Shown in pieces: positions 30,630 to 39,285 of a stretch of DNA of 64,000 nucleotides. The position numbers were made by a program, and so were the translations under genes. The stretch comes from Roseitalea sp. MMSF_3546 (lineage in GTDB: Bacteria > Pseudomonadota > Alphaproteobacteria > Rhizobiales > Rhizobiaceae): assembly GCF_030732865.1 (NCBI RefSeq), contig NZ_JASHKB010000010.1:62001-126000 (forward strand). The letters run 5' to 3'. The notes under the pieces are model-generated. The model was not told the DNA's origin, searched no databases, and worked only from the letters and a program-made list of their open reading frames with translations. Position 1 is the stretch's first letter. The number at the start of each line of letters is the position of its first letter.

Positions 30630-31021
30630 GAGCGGCCCCCTGCGGCCTTGCGCTCCGTCCCGTCGATCAGCGGCAGGTCGAGCGAGACCCGGTCGTAGAC
30701 GACTTTCGGCTTCAGGCGCCGGCCCTCGCCGGGCTGCATCTCGATCAGGCCGTAGTCGGCCATTTTCTTCAGCGTGCGCGACAGGTTCGACTTGGCCCGC
30801 CCGGTCATCTGCGCCAGCTCGTCGAGCGAACCCGGCGCGCGCTCGGCGATGGTGCGCAGGAGCTCGCGATTCCCGGCCGACAGGACCTGGGCGAAGGACT
30901 CGGTCGAGGTGAACCAGACCTTGGGGTCGTCCGGCCCTTGACGCTCCTCGCCGCGGGCGATCCGCATCGTCCGCGCCTTCATCGTCTCGTAATCTGCGAT
31001 GCCGACCTTCAGCGTCGTCAT
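30626..31021 (-). CDS. HVO_A0114-type winged-HTH antitoxin/regulator
   Basis: A 131-residue protein. The first ~45 residues (MTTLKVGIADYETMKARTMR) are a family signature. Residues ~55-110 are a MarR/ArsR-like winged helix: NRELLRTIAERAPGSLDELAQ, GRAKSNLSRTLKKMADYGLI. It overlaps the toxin-like gene upstream by ATGA and the recombinase downstream by GTGA. Pairing with a TumE-family protein suggests the TumA-type antitoxin role, which would include autorepression at the palindrome 31383-31401. Confidence 0.8.
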   Translation of the reverse strand: MTTLKVGIADYETMKARTMRIARGEERQGPDDPKVWFTSTESFAQVLSAGNRELLRTIAERAPGSLDELAQMTGRAKSNLSRTLKKMADYGLIEMQPGEGRRLKPKVVYDRVSLDLPLIDGTERKAAGGRS

Positions 31022-31377
31022 GGGATCACTCCGCGCTCCTTCAGCACTGCGTCCACCAGCGTCCAGAAGTCGGCGAGCAGCGTCGCCGCATCCTGGTAGT
31101 CGTAGGGACGCACGGTCCGGAGCCGGTGCCGGTGATCCTGCGGCTCGCTGCGCTTGCGTCTGCCCACGGGGTGGGCGTTGTCGAAGCCGGCGAGCCGTCC
31201 GCCGTCGGGGCCGTGCAGGGTCAGCGCATAGTCGAGCCCGCGGGGCTTCTCCGGGCTGACCGGAACACGGCGGACGACGAACTTGACCCACTGCCCGCCC
31301 TGCGGGTCGACGACCAGCACCTGGCCGTCGAGATCGAGCAAGGCGTCGAGGCCCGGATCGCGCGTCTTTCTTGTCAT
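31018..31377 (-). CDS. TumE/DUF6516-family toxin-like protein
   Basis: A 119-residue protein. RLAGFDNAHPVG, then DHRHRL, then RPYDYQDAATLLADFWTLVD are the typical conserved blocks of the TumE (DUF6516) toxin family paired with HVO_A0114-type regulators. Conserved His and Asp residues in these blocks are likely catalytic, but the biochemical activity is not established in general. Its TGA overlaps the ATG of the antitoxin gene. It is the first gene of a three-gene unit that also carries the integrase. Confidence 0.75.
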   Translation of the reverse strand: MTRKTRDPGLDALLDLDGQVLVVDPQGGQWVKFVVRRVPVSPEKPRGLDYALTLHGPDGGRLAGFDNAHPVGRRKRSEPQDHRHRLRTVRPYDYQDAATLLADFWTLVDAVLKERGVIP

Positions 31378-31382
31378 GAGAG

Positions 31383-31401
31383 GTTATCTTTAGGTGATAA
31401 C
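31383..31401. promoter_or_regulatory. palindromic operator of the TA-recombinase unit
   Basis: GTTATC (31383-31388) and GATAAC (31396-31401) form an inverted repeat with a 7-bp spacer, ending 6 bp upstream of the toxin-like gene start (31377). It probably overlaps the ribosome/promoter region and is a candidate site for autoregulation by the winged-HTH antitoxin. Confidence 0.55.
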
Positions 31402-31405
31402 AAAG

Positions 31406-31663
31406 TCAAGCGCGATCCGGCCCCTCCGGCCCGAACAGCTCCTCGAGGATGTCGCCGAACCAGGCCTCGAAGACGTCCACCTCCTCGGGCGTCACCGGCA
31501 CGTCCTCAGGCCAGTCATCGGTCACCCGCCAATCGGACAGATCGTCCGCGAGGGGACGGCCGCGCGGCTTCGGCTCCGGCAGGCGGCAGTAGTCGAGCAG
31601 ATCTAACTTTGCCGATCGATCGGACCCGTGAACTCGGCGCTGGGTGGGTGCGGACGAGGACAT
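31406..31663 (-). CDS. small hypothetical ICE protein
   Basis: An 85-residue, acidic protein. The conserved-looking block KLDLLDYCRLPEPKPRGRPL is followed by an acidic C-terminal half with DLSDWRVTDDWPEDVPVTPE and FEAWFGDILEELFG. I do not recognise a family. The ATG at 31663 lacks a clear ribosome site; GTG at 31681 is an alternative. It sits just upstream of the TA-recombinase unit, 28 bp from its start and on the same strand, and could be co-transcribed. Confidence 0.5.
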   Translation of the reverse strand: MSSSAPTQRRVHGSDRSAKLDLLDYCRLPEPKPRGRPLADDLSDWRVTDDWPEDVPVTPEEVDVFEAWFGDILEELFGPEGPDRA

Positions 31664-31780
31664 GGGCCGAGCTTGCCGCACGAGCCAGAAATATTGAACG
31701 ACGACGAACTCGGAGCAGTGCCACGGGCGGCAAAGACCGGCCCTCGACGGCGGTGTCCTTACCTCAGACAGCCGCGCTCG

Positions 31781-32575
31781 TTACCAAAGGGCCCACAGCG
31801 CAAGCGCGACCCCGGCAATGCTGGCGAGGCCCGCGCCTAATTGAAAGGTTCGGTTCTCCGCCATCCAGACCAGCGCCGTCCGCACCCTGCCGCCGTGCAT
31901 TTCCCACCAGGTCGTGTTCGTCTTCAGATTGCGATCGTGCGCGCGGCCAGCGATATTGGCGATTACATCCACCTTGCGCAGCGTCGATTGGTGAAGCGCG
32001 GCGAAGTTGCGCTCTTCAAACGCCTTGGCCTCCCCTGCGCCGTTCAGGAAGTCGCGCGGAGCGATGTGATTCTTGGCGAGCAGCTTCTCCATCCTTGGAT
32101 GGTCGATGTAACCGACGCCATAGATGTCGATCAGCATCCGGGACAGGTCGAACTTCTTATCATCCTCCACGAGATAGGCGGGCTCTTCGCCAAGCACGCG
32201 GAACCGGTGCTCTATGGCCTGAAAGCCGTAATTCACGTCCCTCATGTTCCAGTGCAGGTATTTCATGCCCCGGTGGCTGCCGAGATGACCAAAGAAAGCC
32301 GCGAGCATCTCTTTCTCAAGATCATCATAGTGCTGCTCTATTTGGTCAAACGGAATGCGCCGCCGCTCGGCCACCTGATGAATCGAGAATGAGATTGTCT
32401 GCGCCGAATCCAGCTTTCGCAGGGCTACCGATGTGATCCGGGGAGAACGACCTTCCACCCGGTCGTAGAAGCTCTCGCAGGAATAATGAATGATCCAGAC
32501 ATTCGCGGCATCGGCAAAGAGCCGGTCGAGCGTGGTAAAGGCGGCCCTCTGCCTTGCGGGATTGGGTGCTGTCAT
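31781..32575 (-). CDS. uncharacterised protein with C-terminal membrane helix, last gene of defence operon
   Basis: A 264-residue protein. The N-terminal ~225 residues are soluble, with distinctive blocks: WIIHYSCESFYDR, SPRITSVALRKLDS, YLHWNMRDVNYGFQAIEHR, MLIDIYGVGYIDHPRMEKLL and STLRKVDVIANI. The last ~20 residues (LGAGLASIAGVALALWALW) are a membrane helix, giving a tail-anchored topology. I cannot name the family. The acidic residues in the first block and the His/Asn-rich second block could be catalytic, but this is a guess. The start overlaps the TGA of the AbiJ-domain gene (TGATG), so it is translated with it. Its place at the end of a defence operon suggests an effector or accessory. 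Confidence 0.75.
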   Translation of the reverse strand: MTAPNPARQRAAFTTLDRLFADAANVWIIHYSCESFYDRVEGRSPRITSVALRKLDSAQTISFSIHQVAERRRIPFDQIEQHYDDLEKEMLAAFFGHLGSHRGMKYLHWNMRDVNYGFQAIEHRFRVLGEEPAYLVEDDKKFDLSRMLIDIYGVGYIDHPRMEKLLAKNHIAPRDFLNGAGEAKAFEERNFAALHQSTLRKVDVIANIAGRAHDRNLKTNTTWWEMHGGRVRTALVWMAENRTFQLGAGLASIAGVALALWALW

Positions 32576-33363
32576 CACCGCCTCCGCTGTGCCAGAAAGG
32601 TGCACACAGCACAGGCCACACTGACGACAAGCTCCGCCTCTTCCGAGGATATCGCCTGCCCCTCGCGGATATGCCGCGCCCGCTCCGAGGCATAGCCCCA
32701 AAGCTTTTCGACCGCCGTATCCAGCGGCGGTACAAGCGCAAGGCGCGGCACAATACGCCCCAGGGTAAGGTTGGGCTCGCTGGTCACATCGCGCGCCGTG
32801 CATTCGAGCGCGGCTATGGAATGCTGGATCGCGCCGGTCACGTCGGGCGAGGGCCGCCGAGAAATGTCGGAAAGCGCCTCGTGGATTTCATTCGCTGCCG
32901 CGCTGCGCCCGGTCTGCGTCAGAACGGCTGCCGCCTCACGCGTCGTCTCAGCGAAGACTTCGGAACCCCGATAGACGATCCGGCCATCGGTCATCTGCCA
33001 CCCGATGCCGTTCTCCCGGAAATACCCGTTTAGCCGGTCTTGAAAGATGTCGGCTCCATCCGAAGACTGCGCCGCGAACGCGGCTTGGATCGCCTCGGCG
33101 ATGTCGTAAACCTTGAACCACGGGCAGTCCCCGATGAGCCCGTTCACCTCATCCCAGATGTTCGGGTATTCGGACCAGTTCGAGGGGTCGGGCCGGACCA
33201 GAAGGACCGCGCAGATTACCCTGCGCATCGCGCCGGGACTCATCCCCGCATCCTGCGCGATCAGCGGGATGGCGAAACGCAGCCCTTCCGGCGCATCCTC
33301 GCGGACGGCGATCTCATGCTCCGTTGCGCGATATCCGTGGCGATCTGAGAAACGTCCCTGCAT
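32575..33363 (-). CDS. AbiJ-N-terminal-domain protein (abortive-infection-like)
   Basis: A 262-residue protein. The first ~100 residues (MQGRFSDRHGYR, then LRFAIPLIAQDAGM, then NIWDEVNGLIGDCPWFKVYD) match the AbiJ N-terminal domain 4 pattern found in abortive-infection proteins. The C-terminal part is helical, with AVEKLWGYASERARHIREG reminiscent of the HEPN-like domains that usually follow it. The canonical R-x4-6-H motif is not clear. I chose ATG at 33363 with CAGGGA upstream, 16 bp after the Argonaute-fusion stop. Role inferred: phage-triggered RNA or nucleotide toxicity. Confidence 0.75.
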   Translation of the reverse strand: MQGRFSDRHGYRATEHEIAVREDAPEGLRFAIPLIAQDAGMSPGAMRRVICAVLLVRPDPSNWSEYPNIWDEVNGLIGDCPWFKVYDIAEAIQAAFAAQSSDGADIFQDRLNGYFRENGIGWQMTDGRIVYRGSEVFAETTREAAAVLTQTGRSAAANEIHEALSDISRRPSPDVTGAIQHSIAALECTARDVTSEPNLTLGRIVPRLALVPPLDTAVEKLWGYASERARHIREGQAISSEEAELVVSVACAVCTFLAQRRR

Positions 33364-33379
33364 TCCCTGCCCCGCGCCG

Positions 33380-36300
33380 TCAGATAAAGAGGCGGTAATC
33401 GTAAGAGGATGCGCCGAACCGCTGGAGCAGCGAACCGATGCGGGCGATTTCACCGGAGGACTGGAGGGTCGCCGGGAACTTGGTGTAGAGGTCGAACGTG
33501 TTCCAGTTCATCTTTGAAAGCCCGAGTATCTCCGCCGCTAACTGGTCGAGCGGCGTTGCTCCCGCATGGCGGCGCAACGCGAGCGGCGCGGGAATTCGCC
33601 TCTTGCCCTGAAAATACTTGAGACTCGGATTGACGGCGGCGGTCGCGCCGTGGACCCACAGCAGGGCGGTGAAGTCGTCGAGCTTCATGACGGTGCCCCG
33701 CCGCACCGGGTAATTGTCGTCATCGATGGTGCCGTCACGGCGCGGCATCGACGCGACGTACCGCTGGGCGTGATCTTCGACGATCTCCAGCATGTCGATG
33801 GCGGCGACGCCGCCGAGCCCGTCGAGCAGCCCTTCGCGCTCGTCTTTCAGGAACGGTGTGCGCTTGTGCAGCACGACGCGCCGGGGGAGCTTCATGCGCG
33901 CATCGAAGAAGAGCTGCCGGATCGTCTCTCCGGTGCGGCGCGCATCGTCCCGCGACATAAAGGGGTTCTTGCCCCGCATGATCGGGTTCTCGACCTTGCT
34001 CAGCCGGTATTGCAGGCCCTCGCCGCGCGCGCTGTAGATGTGGCTGCACCCCAGCACGACGTGATTGCCCCTCGCGGCGTTGCGGTCGATGCTGAAGCCG
34101 AGCCCGACATACGCTGCGTCTTCGTCAAGGCCGCCAAGCACCCACGGCGTGCGCATGCCCTTGACGTAGAGGGCGAGCGAGAGCCACCACCACACCCGGC
34201 ACTGCTGGGTATCAGAGAGCGTGTCCTCGGTCAGGAACTGCGTCGCGACGCCGCGCTGGACGGCATAGGCCTTCACGAAATCATGCACGTCGAACCGCTC
34301 GTGCTCGTCCCGGTAGCCACGCAGATGATCCCAGCGGCGCGGGAAGAAAATGAGCACGACATGCGGCGCATAGGAGGAGCGCAACGCTTCAACTGCGCCG
34401 GTAATCTGCTGCGCGACCGACAGCGCACCGGTGCGCGCGCCGGTGCCTACCGGCTCGGCGCAGTAAGCCCAGCCCGGTGCGGCGGGCTCGGGGATTTCGA
34501 TGGGCAGGCCGTAGGCCTGCTGGAACCCCGGATAATCGACGAGGTAATCGCGCTCGGAATCGGCCGGACGGTGCCCCTGATTGGCCTTCTGAAGATAGCC
34601 GCGCACGAGCGGCGTTTCGGAGCGCGGGCAGATGACGCCGATGCGCAGCGACGGCGCGAGCCCGCTTAGCGTGAGCGGGTAATCGAAAGGGCGGCTCGCC
34701 GCAAGCCCGCGCACCGGATGCGTGTCGGTGTTCGTGCCCGTCCCGCGCTTGTCGCAGAACAGGAGTGTGGGCTCCGCCAGCTCAAGCCCCTTGTACTTGA
34801 TGAGGGGACGAAGGTTCTGCGTGATATTGGCGGCCCGGCCGCCGTGCGGCAGGCCGATCTGCGCGAAGACCGGGGAGCGCCGGACACGGAACTTGAAGCT
34901 CGATCCCGTGCCGGTCGGGAACTCGAAAGAGGACGGCTTGTCCTTCGGGAATAGTAGGCCGCGCCATTTGTTCATGGCGGTGTTGAACGGCTTGTTATGC
35001 TGGTAGCCGAGGATGCCGAGCTTCACCGGCCCGGCGACTTCATAGGGCACCTCCGCCCCGTTCTGGTCCAGCACCTTGATCGACGGCTTGAGAACGACGT
35101 ACTGCGTGCCGCCGACGCGGCGCAGGAACACGATGACGGATTCATGCGCATGGCAGTGCACATTGTCCTGCCGTACCTTCTTGAGCGGCGTTTTCAGCCA
35201 AAGCTCGGACTGGCCGTCCGTTTCGACCCCGGCGGCCTGCGCCATTGAGCGCACGAGGGCTTCCCGCATAAGGCTGACTATCGCGCCGTCCTCGTAGCGC
35301 AGCTCGTCGGGACTGACCGGCGTTCTCTCGACCGGCCCCTTGATGTTCTCGCCGAAGCAATCCTTGATATCGTCCACGGTGCCAAGCGCGAGGATCTTCC
35401 CCTTGAAGGGCACGGCGACGACCGGGCGCGCTCCGGTCTGCTCCCGCACCCATGACCAGACCTTCTCGCGCGGCCAGGCCTTGAGGTCGAAGGAAAGCAC
35501 CTCGGACGGGCAGTCGATCTCGAAGGCGTTGCTTTTGATGAGGGTGTTCGCGCGGTGCTCCGCCACCTGAAACGGCGCTCGCGCGAGAAGATCGTCGGGG
35601 GCAAGTTCGGCAATGTCCTTGCGCGCGGCCTCGCGCCGCTCGCCCTCCAGGCAATGCAGAGTAAGCCGGGTCATCAAATCATCGAAGCCGAGCGCGGAAA
35701 CATAGAAGGCCTGCCTGCCATGCGCTCTCGCGTGAGCGATCAGGCGGGCAACCGGCTCGGGAACCTCGCCGTCGCCGTAGCCGCACCAGTAAAGCGCGCC
35801 TGTGCCCTGCTCTGCGAAGGCGGCCTGAAGCGCCTCCATGATGGAGTGGTCGCGCCCGCTGTAGCCGCAGACGATCAGCGTCCGCTGGCGCAGCTCGTCG
35901 ATCAGCGCGCTGCGCAGGGCCTCTTCCTGGCGCTGTAGCTCATCGGGCGTATTCTTGAGGTCATCGTAGCGATAGTCGCCATGCAGCGAGACGCACAGCA
36001 ACTCGCCGGTGTTCGCCGGACGGGCAACGCGGCCCTGCGTGTCGATCCCGACCTCGAACGGCGTGAGACTGAAATTCGCGGCGGCGCGCGCGGGCAGCCC
36101 GTCGAAATTGGTGGACCAGACGGAGCGCATCAGGTCGGCCCTGGCGAGATGGCATAAAAGCCGGTAGCCGATATGCGGCTGCGCGCCGCGCACCTTCTCC
36201 TGAAAGAACGCGCGGCGGTCGTCGGCGATGGGAAAGCAGGCGCGGATATAGAAGCCGTACTCGTCGTCCGCGCCTTCCTGCGGATAGGTGCCCTGCGCGT

Positions 36301-36568
36301 CCAGCCATTGCTGGATGCGGCGCCGCACGCTGGGCAGCGAGAGCTCCGCGAACTGCTCTTCAAGGCCGGGATTGTTGGTGAGGAAGAGGTCGCGCTTCCA
36401 CTCCCAGATGCAGGCCTGTGCGGAGGGGATGCCGGAACTAACCGATGCGCCCGCCCCCAGAAAGAGCGCATGCGGTGCCGCCCGCCTGACGCCGATGGAG
36501 CGGACGAAAGCGTCGAGCGATAGGCTCAGATCCTCTGTCTCCAGCGCCTTGCCGGGGGCAGCAGCCAT
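33380..36568 (-). CDS. SIR2-APAZ-MID-PIWI fusion (short prokaryotic Argonaute on a single chain)
   Basis: A 1062-residue protein. Residues ~15-300 are a SIR2 domain: LFLGAGASVSSGIPSA (NAD-binding loop), WSTNFD with Asn154, SLHGD with His196 and VCGYSGRD (233-240), as in antiphage NADases. Residues ~330-590 match the place and length of an APAZ domain. Residues ~630-800 look like a MID domain, with VVLIFFPRRWD and 5'-phosphate-type residues Lys766, Gln777, Lys803. Residues ~804-1062 are PIWI-like (TPWVLGG...AYVGLGFSID, RRVVLHKRTPF, final YDYRLFI). The usual first catalytic Asp is replaced (VGLGFS), so it is probably a nuclease-dead guide sensor. In most short-Ago (SPARSA) systems SIR2-APAZ and Ago are separate chains. 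The start lies 2 bp after the Res stop. Confidence 0.85.
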   Translation of the reverse strand: MAAAPGKALETEDLSLSLDAFVRSIGVRRAAPHALFLGAGASVSSGIPSAQACIWEWKRDLFLTNNPGLEEQFAELSLPSVRRRIQQWLDAQGTYPQEGADDEYGFYIRACFPIADDRRAFFQEKVRGAQPHIGYRLLCHLARADLMRSVWSTNFDGLPARAAANFSLTPFEVGIDTQGRVARPANTGELLCVSLHGDYRYDDLKNTPDELQRQEEALRSALIDELRQRTLIVCGYSGRDHSIMEALQAAFAEQGTGALYWCGYGDGEVPEPVARLIAHARAHGRQAFYVSALGFDDLMTRLTLHCLEGERREAARKDIAELAPDDLLARAPFQVAEHRANTLIKSNAFEIDCPSEVLSFDLKAWPREKVWSWVREQTGARPVVAVPFKGKILALGTVDDIKDCFGENIKGPVERTPVSPDELRYEDGAIVSLMREALVRSMAQAAGVETDGQSELWLKTPLKKVRQDNVHCHAHESVIVFLRRVGGTQYVVLKPSIKVLDQNGAEVPYEVAGPVKLGILGYQHNKPFNTAMNKWRGLLFPKDKPSSFEFPTGTGSSFKFRVRRSPVFAQIGLPHGGRAANITQNLRPLIKYKGLELAEPTLLFCDKRGTGTNTDTHPVRGLAASRPFDYPLTLSGLAPSLRIGVICPRSETPLVRGYLQKANQGHRPADSERDYLVDYPGFQQAYGLPIEIPEPAAPGWAYCAEPVGTGARTGALSVAQQITGAVEALRSSYAPHVVLIFFPRRWDHLRGYRDEHERFDVHDFVKAYAVQRGVATQFLTEDTLSDTQQCRVWWWLSLALYVKGMRTPWVLGGLDEDAAYVGLGFSIDRNAARGNHVVLGCSHIYSARGEGLQYRLSKVENPIMRGKNPFMSRDDARRTGETIRQLFFDARMKLPRRVVLHKRTPFLKDEREGLLDGLGGVAAIDMLEIVEDHAQRYVASMPRRDGTIDDDNYPVRRGTVMKLDDFTALLWVHGATAAVNPSLKYFQGKRRIPAPLALRRHAGATPLDQLAAEILGLSKMNWNTFDLYTKFPATLQSSGEIARIGSLLQRFGASSYDYRLFI

Positions 36569-36570
36569 GC

Positions 36571-39285
36571 CTACACCCCGCCGCTCGGTAGTTGGCTCGC
36601 GTTGGTGACCACGCGATAATTCACGTCCAGCGCTTCCGCAAAATGCCGTCGGCCGCACGCGATCTTTCGTCGCTCATCCGGCCTCAGATCGTCGGGATTG
36701 AGCGAGCCCTTGGTCTCGCGCACGAGATAGAGCAGGTCGTCGCCGCCGTCGGGGTCTTCCATGACGATCGCCCAGTCGGGATTGTAGTCGCCGACCGGCG
36801 TTGCCACCCTGAACCACGACGGAAGCTTGATGTAGAGCTTTACGTCCTTGCGCTTTTCGAGCGCCTCGATGAAGGGCTTTTCAATGGTCTCGGAGTCAAA
36901 CGGCACGCCGTCATAGATATGCGTGCCGCCCGCGCCGTGGCTCGCCGTGCTGGGGACGATGTAGTCCGCCCAGGTTTCGATCTCGGCCTCGAACTGCGTC
37001 ATCTCGTACCACTCGTCGATCTTCTCATAGCGAATGCCGTCCACAAGCTGATCGGCGAGCCGCGCCTTGATGAAGCCAACGGCCACCGTCGCAAATTCAT
37101 GCGGATTTTCCAGCGCGGCGTCGCGGCTCTTCGAGCGGCGGTAAATTTCCAGCAGAGTCCTGCGGCTCACGCGCATCGGCGGAGAAGTGTTCTCCATCAG
37201 GTTTTCCATGATCTCGATCAGGTTGGGCAGCGGATAGCGCCCGGCGAGGTCGATGGCGGTACGCGCGCCGCTTTGCGTGAGCGCCTCGAACGTGTCTTTG
37301 TCGCTCGCGATCACTTCAGCCTTTGAGATCGCGATGCGGGGCTTGCGGATTTCGGCGGCGTCTAGGTCCGGCAGAACGCCTTCGATCAACTTTCCGGGAT
37401 CGATCGTCACGGCATAGCGGGTCTTGTGCTTGATCTTCTCCCAGAGCTGCTTGAACTCGGGCTTCAGCATGTGCGCCTTGCGCAAGGTAAGCTTCGTCTT
37501 CTTGCGCGCATTCGCGGGCTTGGGCGGCGCGCCCTCCCTGCCGTATTCGGCCTCGATCTCGGATTGAAGTTCGGAGACGAAGCGTTCGTAGGTCTCGCTC
37601 GCGACCACGGTGAGCACGTTGATCCGCTCGTCCCGGATGCGCGCGCCGTCCTGGTTGACGGGAAGCCGCACGCCGCGGCCGACCTGCTGCCGCCGCTCGG
37701 TTTCGGACCCGACCTCGCGCATCGTGCAAATCTGGAAGACGTTGGGATTGTCCCAGCCTTCGCGCAGCGCCGAGTGCGAGAAGATGAAGGATACCGGCTC
37801 GTCGAAGGAGAGCAACTTCTCTTTCTCGCGCATGATGAGGTTGAAGGCTTCCTCGTCCGCCTTGCTCTTGCCGGTCGTGTCCAGATACTCGGTCGCGCCC
37901 CCCTTCTTCGTCTTGCTCGCGAAATAAGCCGAGCGCACCTCCTCGGGCTTGCGCTCCTTCCACTCGGGGTGACCGGCTTTGACCTCCTCGAATATCCGGT
38001 CGAAGAGCTGCCGGATCACGCCGTCTTCGGCAGCGTAGTTGTCCACCTTGTCAATGAAGAAGAGAGAAAGCACCTTGATTCCGTCATCCCGGAACCGAGC
38101 CTGCTTGCGCATGTGCTCTTCAAGCGTGTAGCGCATCTGCGCTTCAAAAATGGCTTCCTTCTCGACCCCGGTCGCCTGCCCGACGCGCAGCTCGACATTA
38201 TTGGCGAAACGAACGAATTTGCCGCCGTAGTTAATTTCTTCGACGACGAAACCCTGGTACTCGGTCCGGCTGGCCTTCTTTTCAAGGTCGTCCTCGCCCT
38301 TGATGGTGAGGACCGTTTCGGAAATGGCGCCGCTCGCCATGAGCTTGTGCACAGCAAGACGGGCGACCGGCCGTTTTGCCTGAATCTTGATCTCGTCAAG
38401 GCGCAGAAAGGGAAGGTTCTGGTTGTTCTCCTCGATCACCGACGCGACTTCGATGCGCTTCACCAGCCCCTGCCTGTACGCCTCGAACGGCGTGAGGCGG
38501 TAGATCAGGTTATAGGGGTTGCGGTGCGTCGCGCTGTAGCGCAGCGCAAATAGCGGATTCAGACTGGCGAGCGCCGCGATGCGGTTCTCGCTCTCCATGT
38601 TCTGCGGCTCATCGAGGATCAACACGGGCCGGGTCGCCTGCACAAGGTGCAGGGGGCGCTCGCCCTGTAGCCGGTCGGTAGTCTGGCGAATGACGTTCTC
38701 CGCGCGCGCGAAGGCGTCGATCGTCATCACCATCACCTCAAGGCCGTCCGAAAGCGCAAACTGCCGAACCTGGCTGAGGTTGGCCGATTCGTAGACGTAG
38801 TAGCGGTAAGGCGGATTGTCGTAGAGCGCCTTCAGGTGGTTCTCGGTGACCTTTAGGGTCTTGAGAACGCCTTCGCGGACCGCGACGGAAGGCACGACGA
38901 CAATAAACTTCCGCAGGCCAAAGCGCTTGTAGAACTCCATCGCCGTACGGAGGTAGACATACGTTTTGCCCGTCCCGGTCTCCATCTCGACCGAGAAATT
39001 CGGGAACCGAACTTCTCTTGAGCCCGTGGCAGTATCGATCTCACCGGCAATGGCCTTCAACTCGGAGTCCTGCTGGAAGCCCGCCTCGCCCTGCATCGAC
39101 TGGAGATTCTTCAGCAGGTCATCGCTCGAAACGTCAAGGCGATTGGCGATCGCAGAGAAGGAGGCGCCGTCCGGCACGACAAGCTCGCTCCTCACGTGCG
39201 GCTGGCCTTCAAGGAGAGCGCACGCGGCCTCGATGGCCGCGAGCTGGTGTTCCTGGGTTGCCTCGAAGCGGAATTCCATCGCCAT
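36571..39285 (-). CDS. res: type III restriction-modification system helicase-nuclease subunit (Res)
   Basis: A 904-residue subunit. It has an SF2 helicase with Walker A METGTGKT (101-108), VVVPSVAVREGV, Walker B LILDEPQN (223-230), and motif III-like LRYSATHR. The C-terminal nuclease is a PD-(D/E)xK type: NPDWAI with Asp837, then LVRETKGS with Glu857 and Lys859. The DEPQ box and length near 900 are typical of type III Res, which translocates or slides on DNA with Mod. The ATG directly follows the Mod stop (TAAATG), and its TAG is 2 bp from the Argonaute-fusion start, so all three are tightly coupled. Confidence 0.93.
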   Translation of the reverse strand: MAMEFRFEATQEHQLAAIEAACALLEGQPHVRSELVVPDGASFSAIANRLDVSSDDLLKNLQSMQGEAGFQQDSELKAIAGEIDTATGSREVRFPNFSVEMETGTGKTYVYLRTAMEFYKRFGLRKFIVVVPSVAVREGVLKTLKVTENHLKALYDNPPYRYYVYESANLSQVRQFALSDGLEVMVMTIDAFARAENVIRQTTDRLQGERPLHLVQATRPVLILDEPQNMESENRIAALASLNPLFALRYSATHRNPYNLIYRLTPFEAYRQGLVKRIEVASVIEENNQNLPFLRLDEIKIQAKRPVARLAVHKLMASGAISETVLTIKGEDDLEKKASRTEYQGFVVEEINYGGKFVRFANNVELRVGQATGVEKEAIFEAQMRYTLEEHMRKQARFRDDGIKVLSLFFIDKVDNYAAEDGVIRQLFDRIFEEVKAGHPEWKERKPEEVRSAYFASKTKKGGATEYLDTTGKSKADEEAFNLIMREKEKLLSFDEPVSFIFSHSALREGWDNPNVFQICTMREVGSETERRQQVGRGVRLPVNQDGARIRDERINVLTVVASETYERFVSELQSEIEAEYGREGAPPKPANARKKTKLTLRKAHMLKPEFKQLWEKIKHKTRYAVTIDPGKLIEGVLPDLDAAEIRKPRIAISKAEVIASDKDTFEALTQSGARTAIDLAGRYPLPNLIEIMENLMENTSPPMRVSRRTLLEIYRRSKSRDAALENPHEFATVAVGFIKARLADQLVDGIRYEKIDEWYEMTQFEAEIETWADYIVPSTASHGAGGTHIYDGVPFDSETIEKPFIEALEKRKDVKLYIKLPSWFRVATPVGDYNPDWAIVMEDPDGGDDLLYLVRETKGSLNPDDLRPDERRKIACGRRHFAEALDVNYRVVTNASQLPSGGV

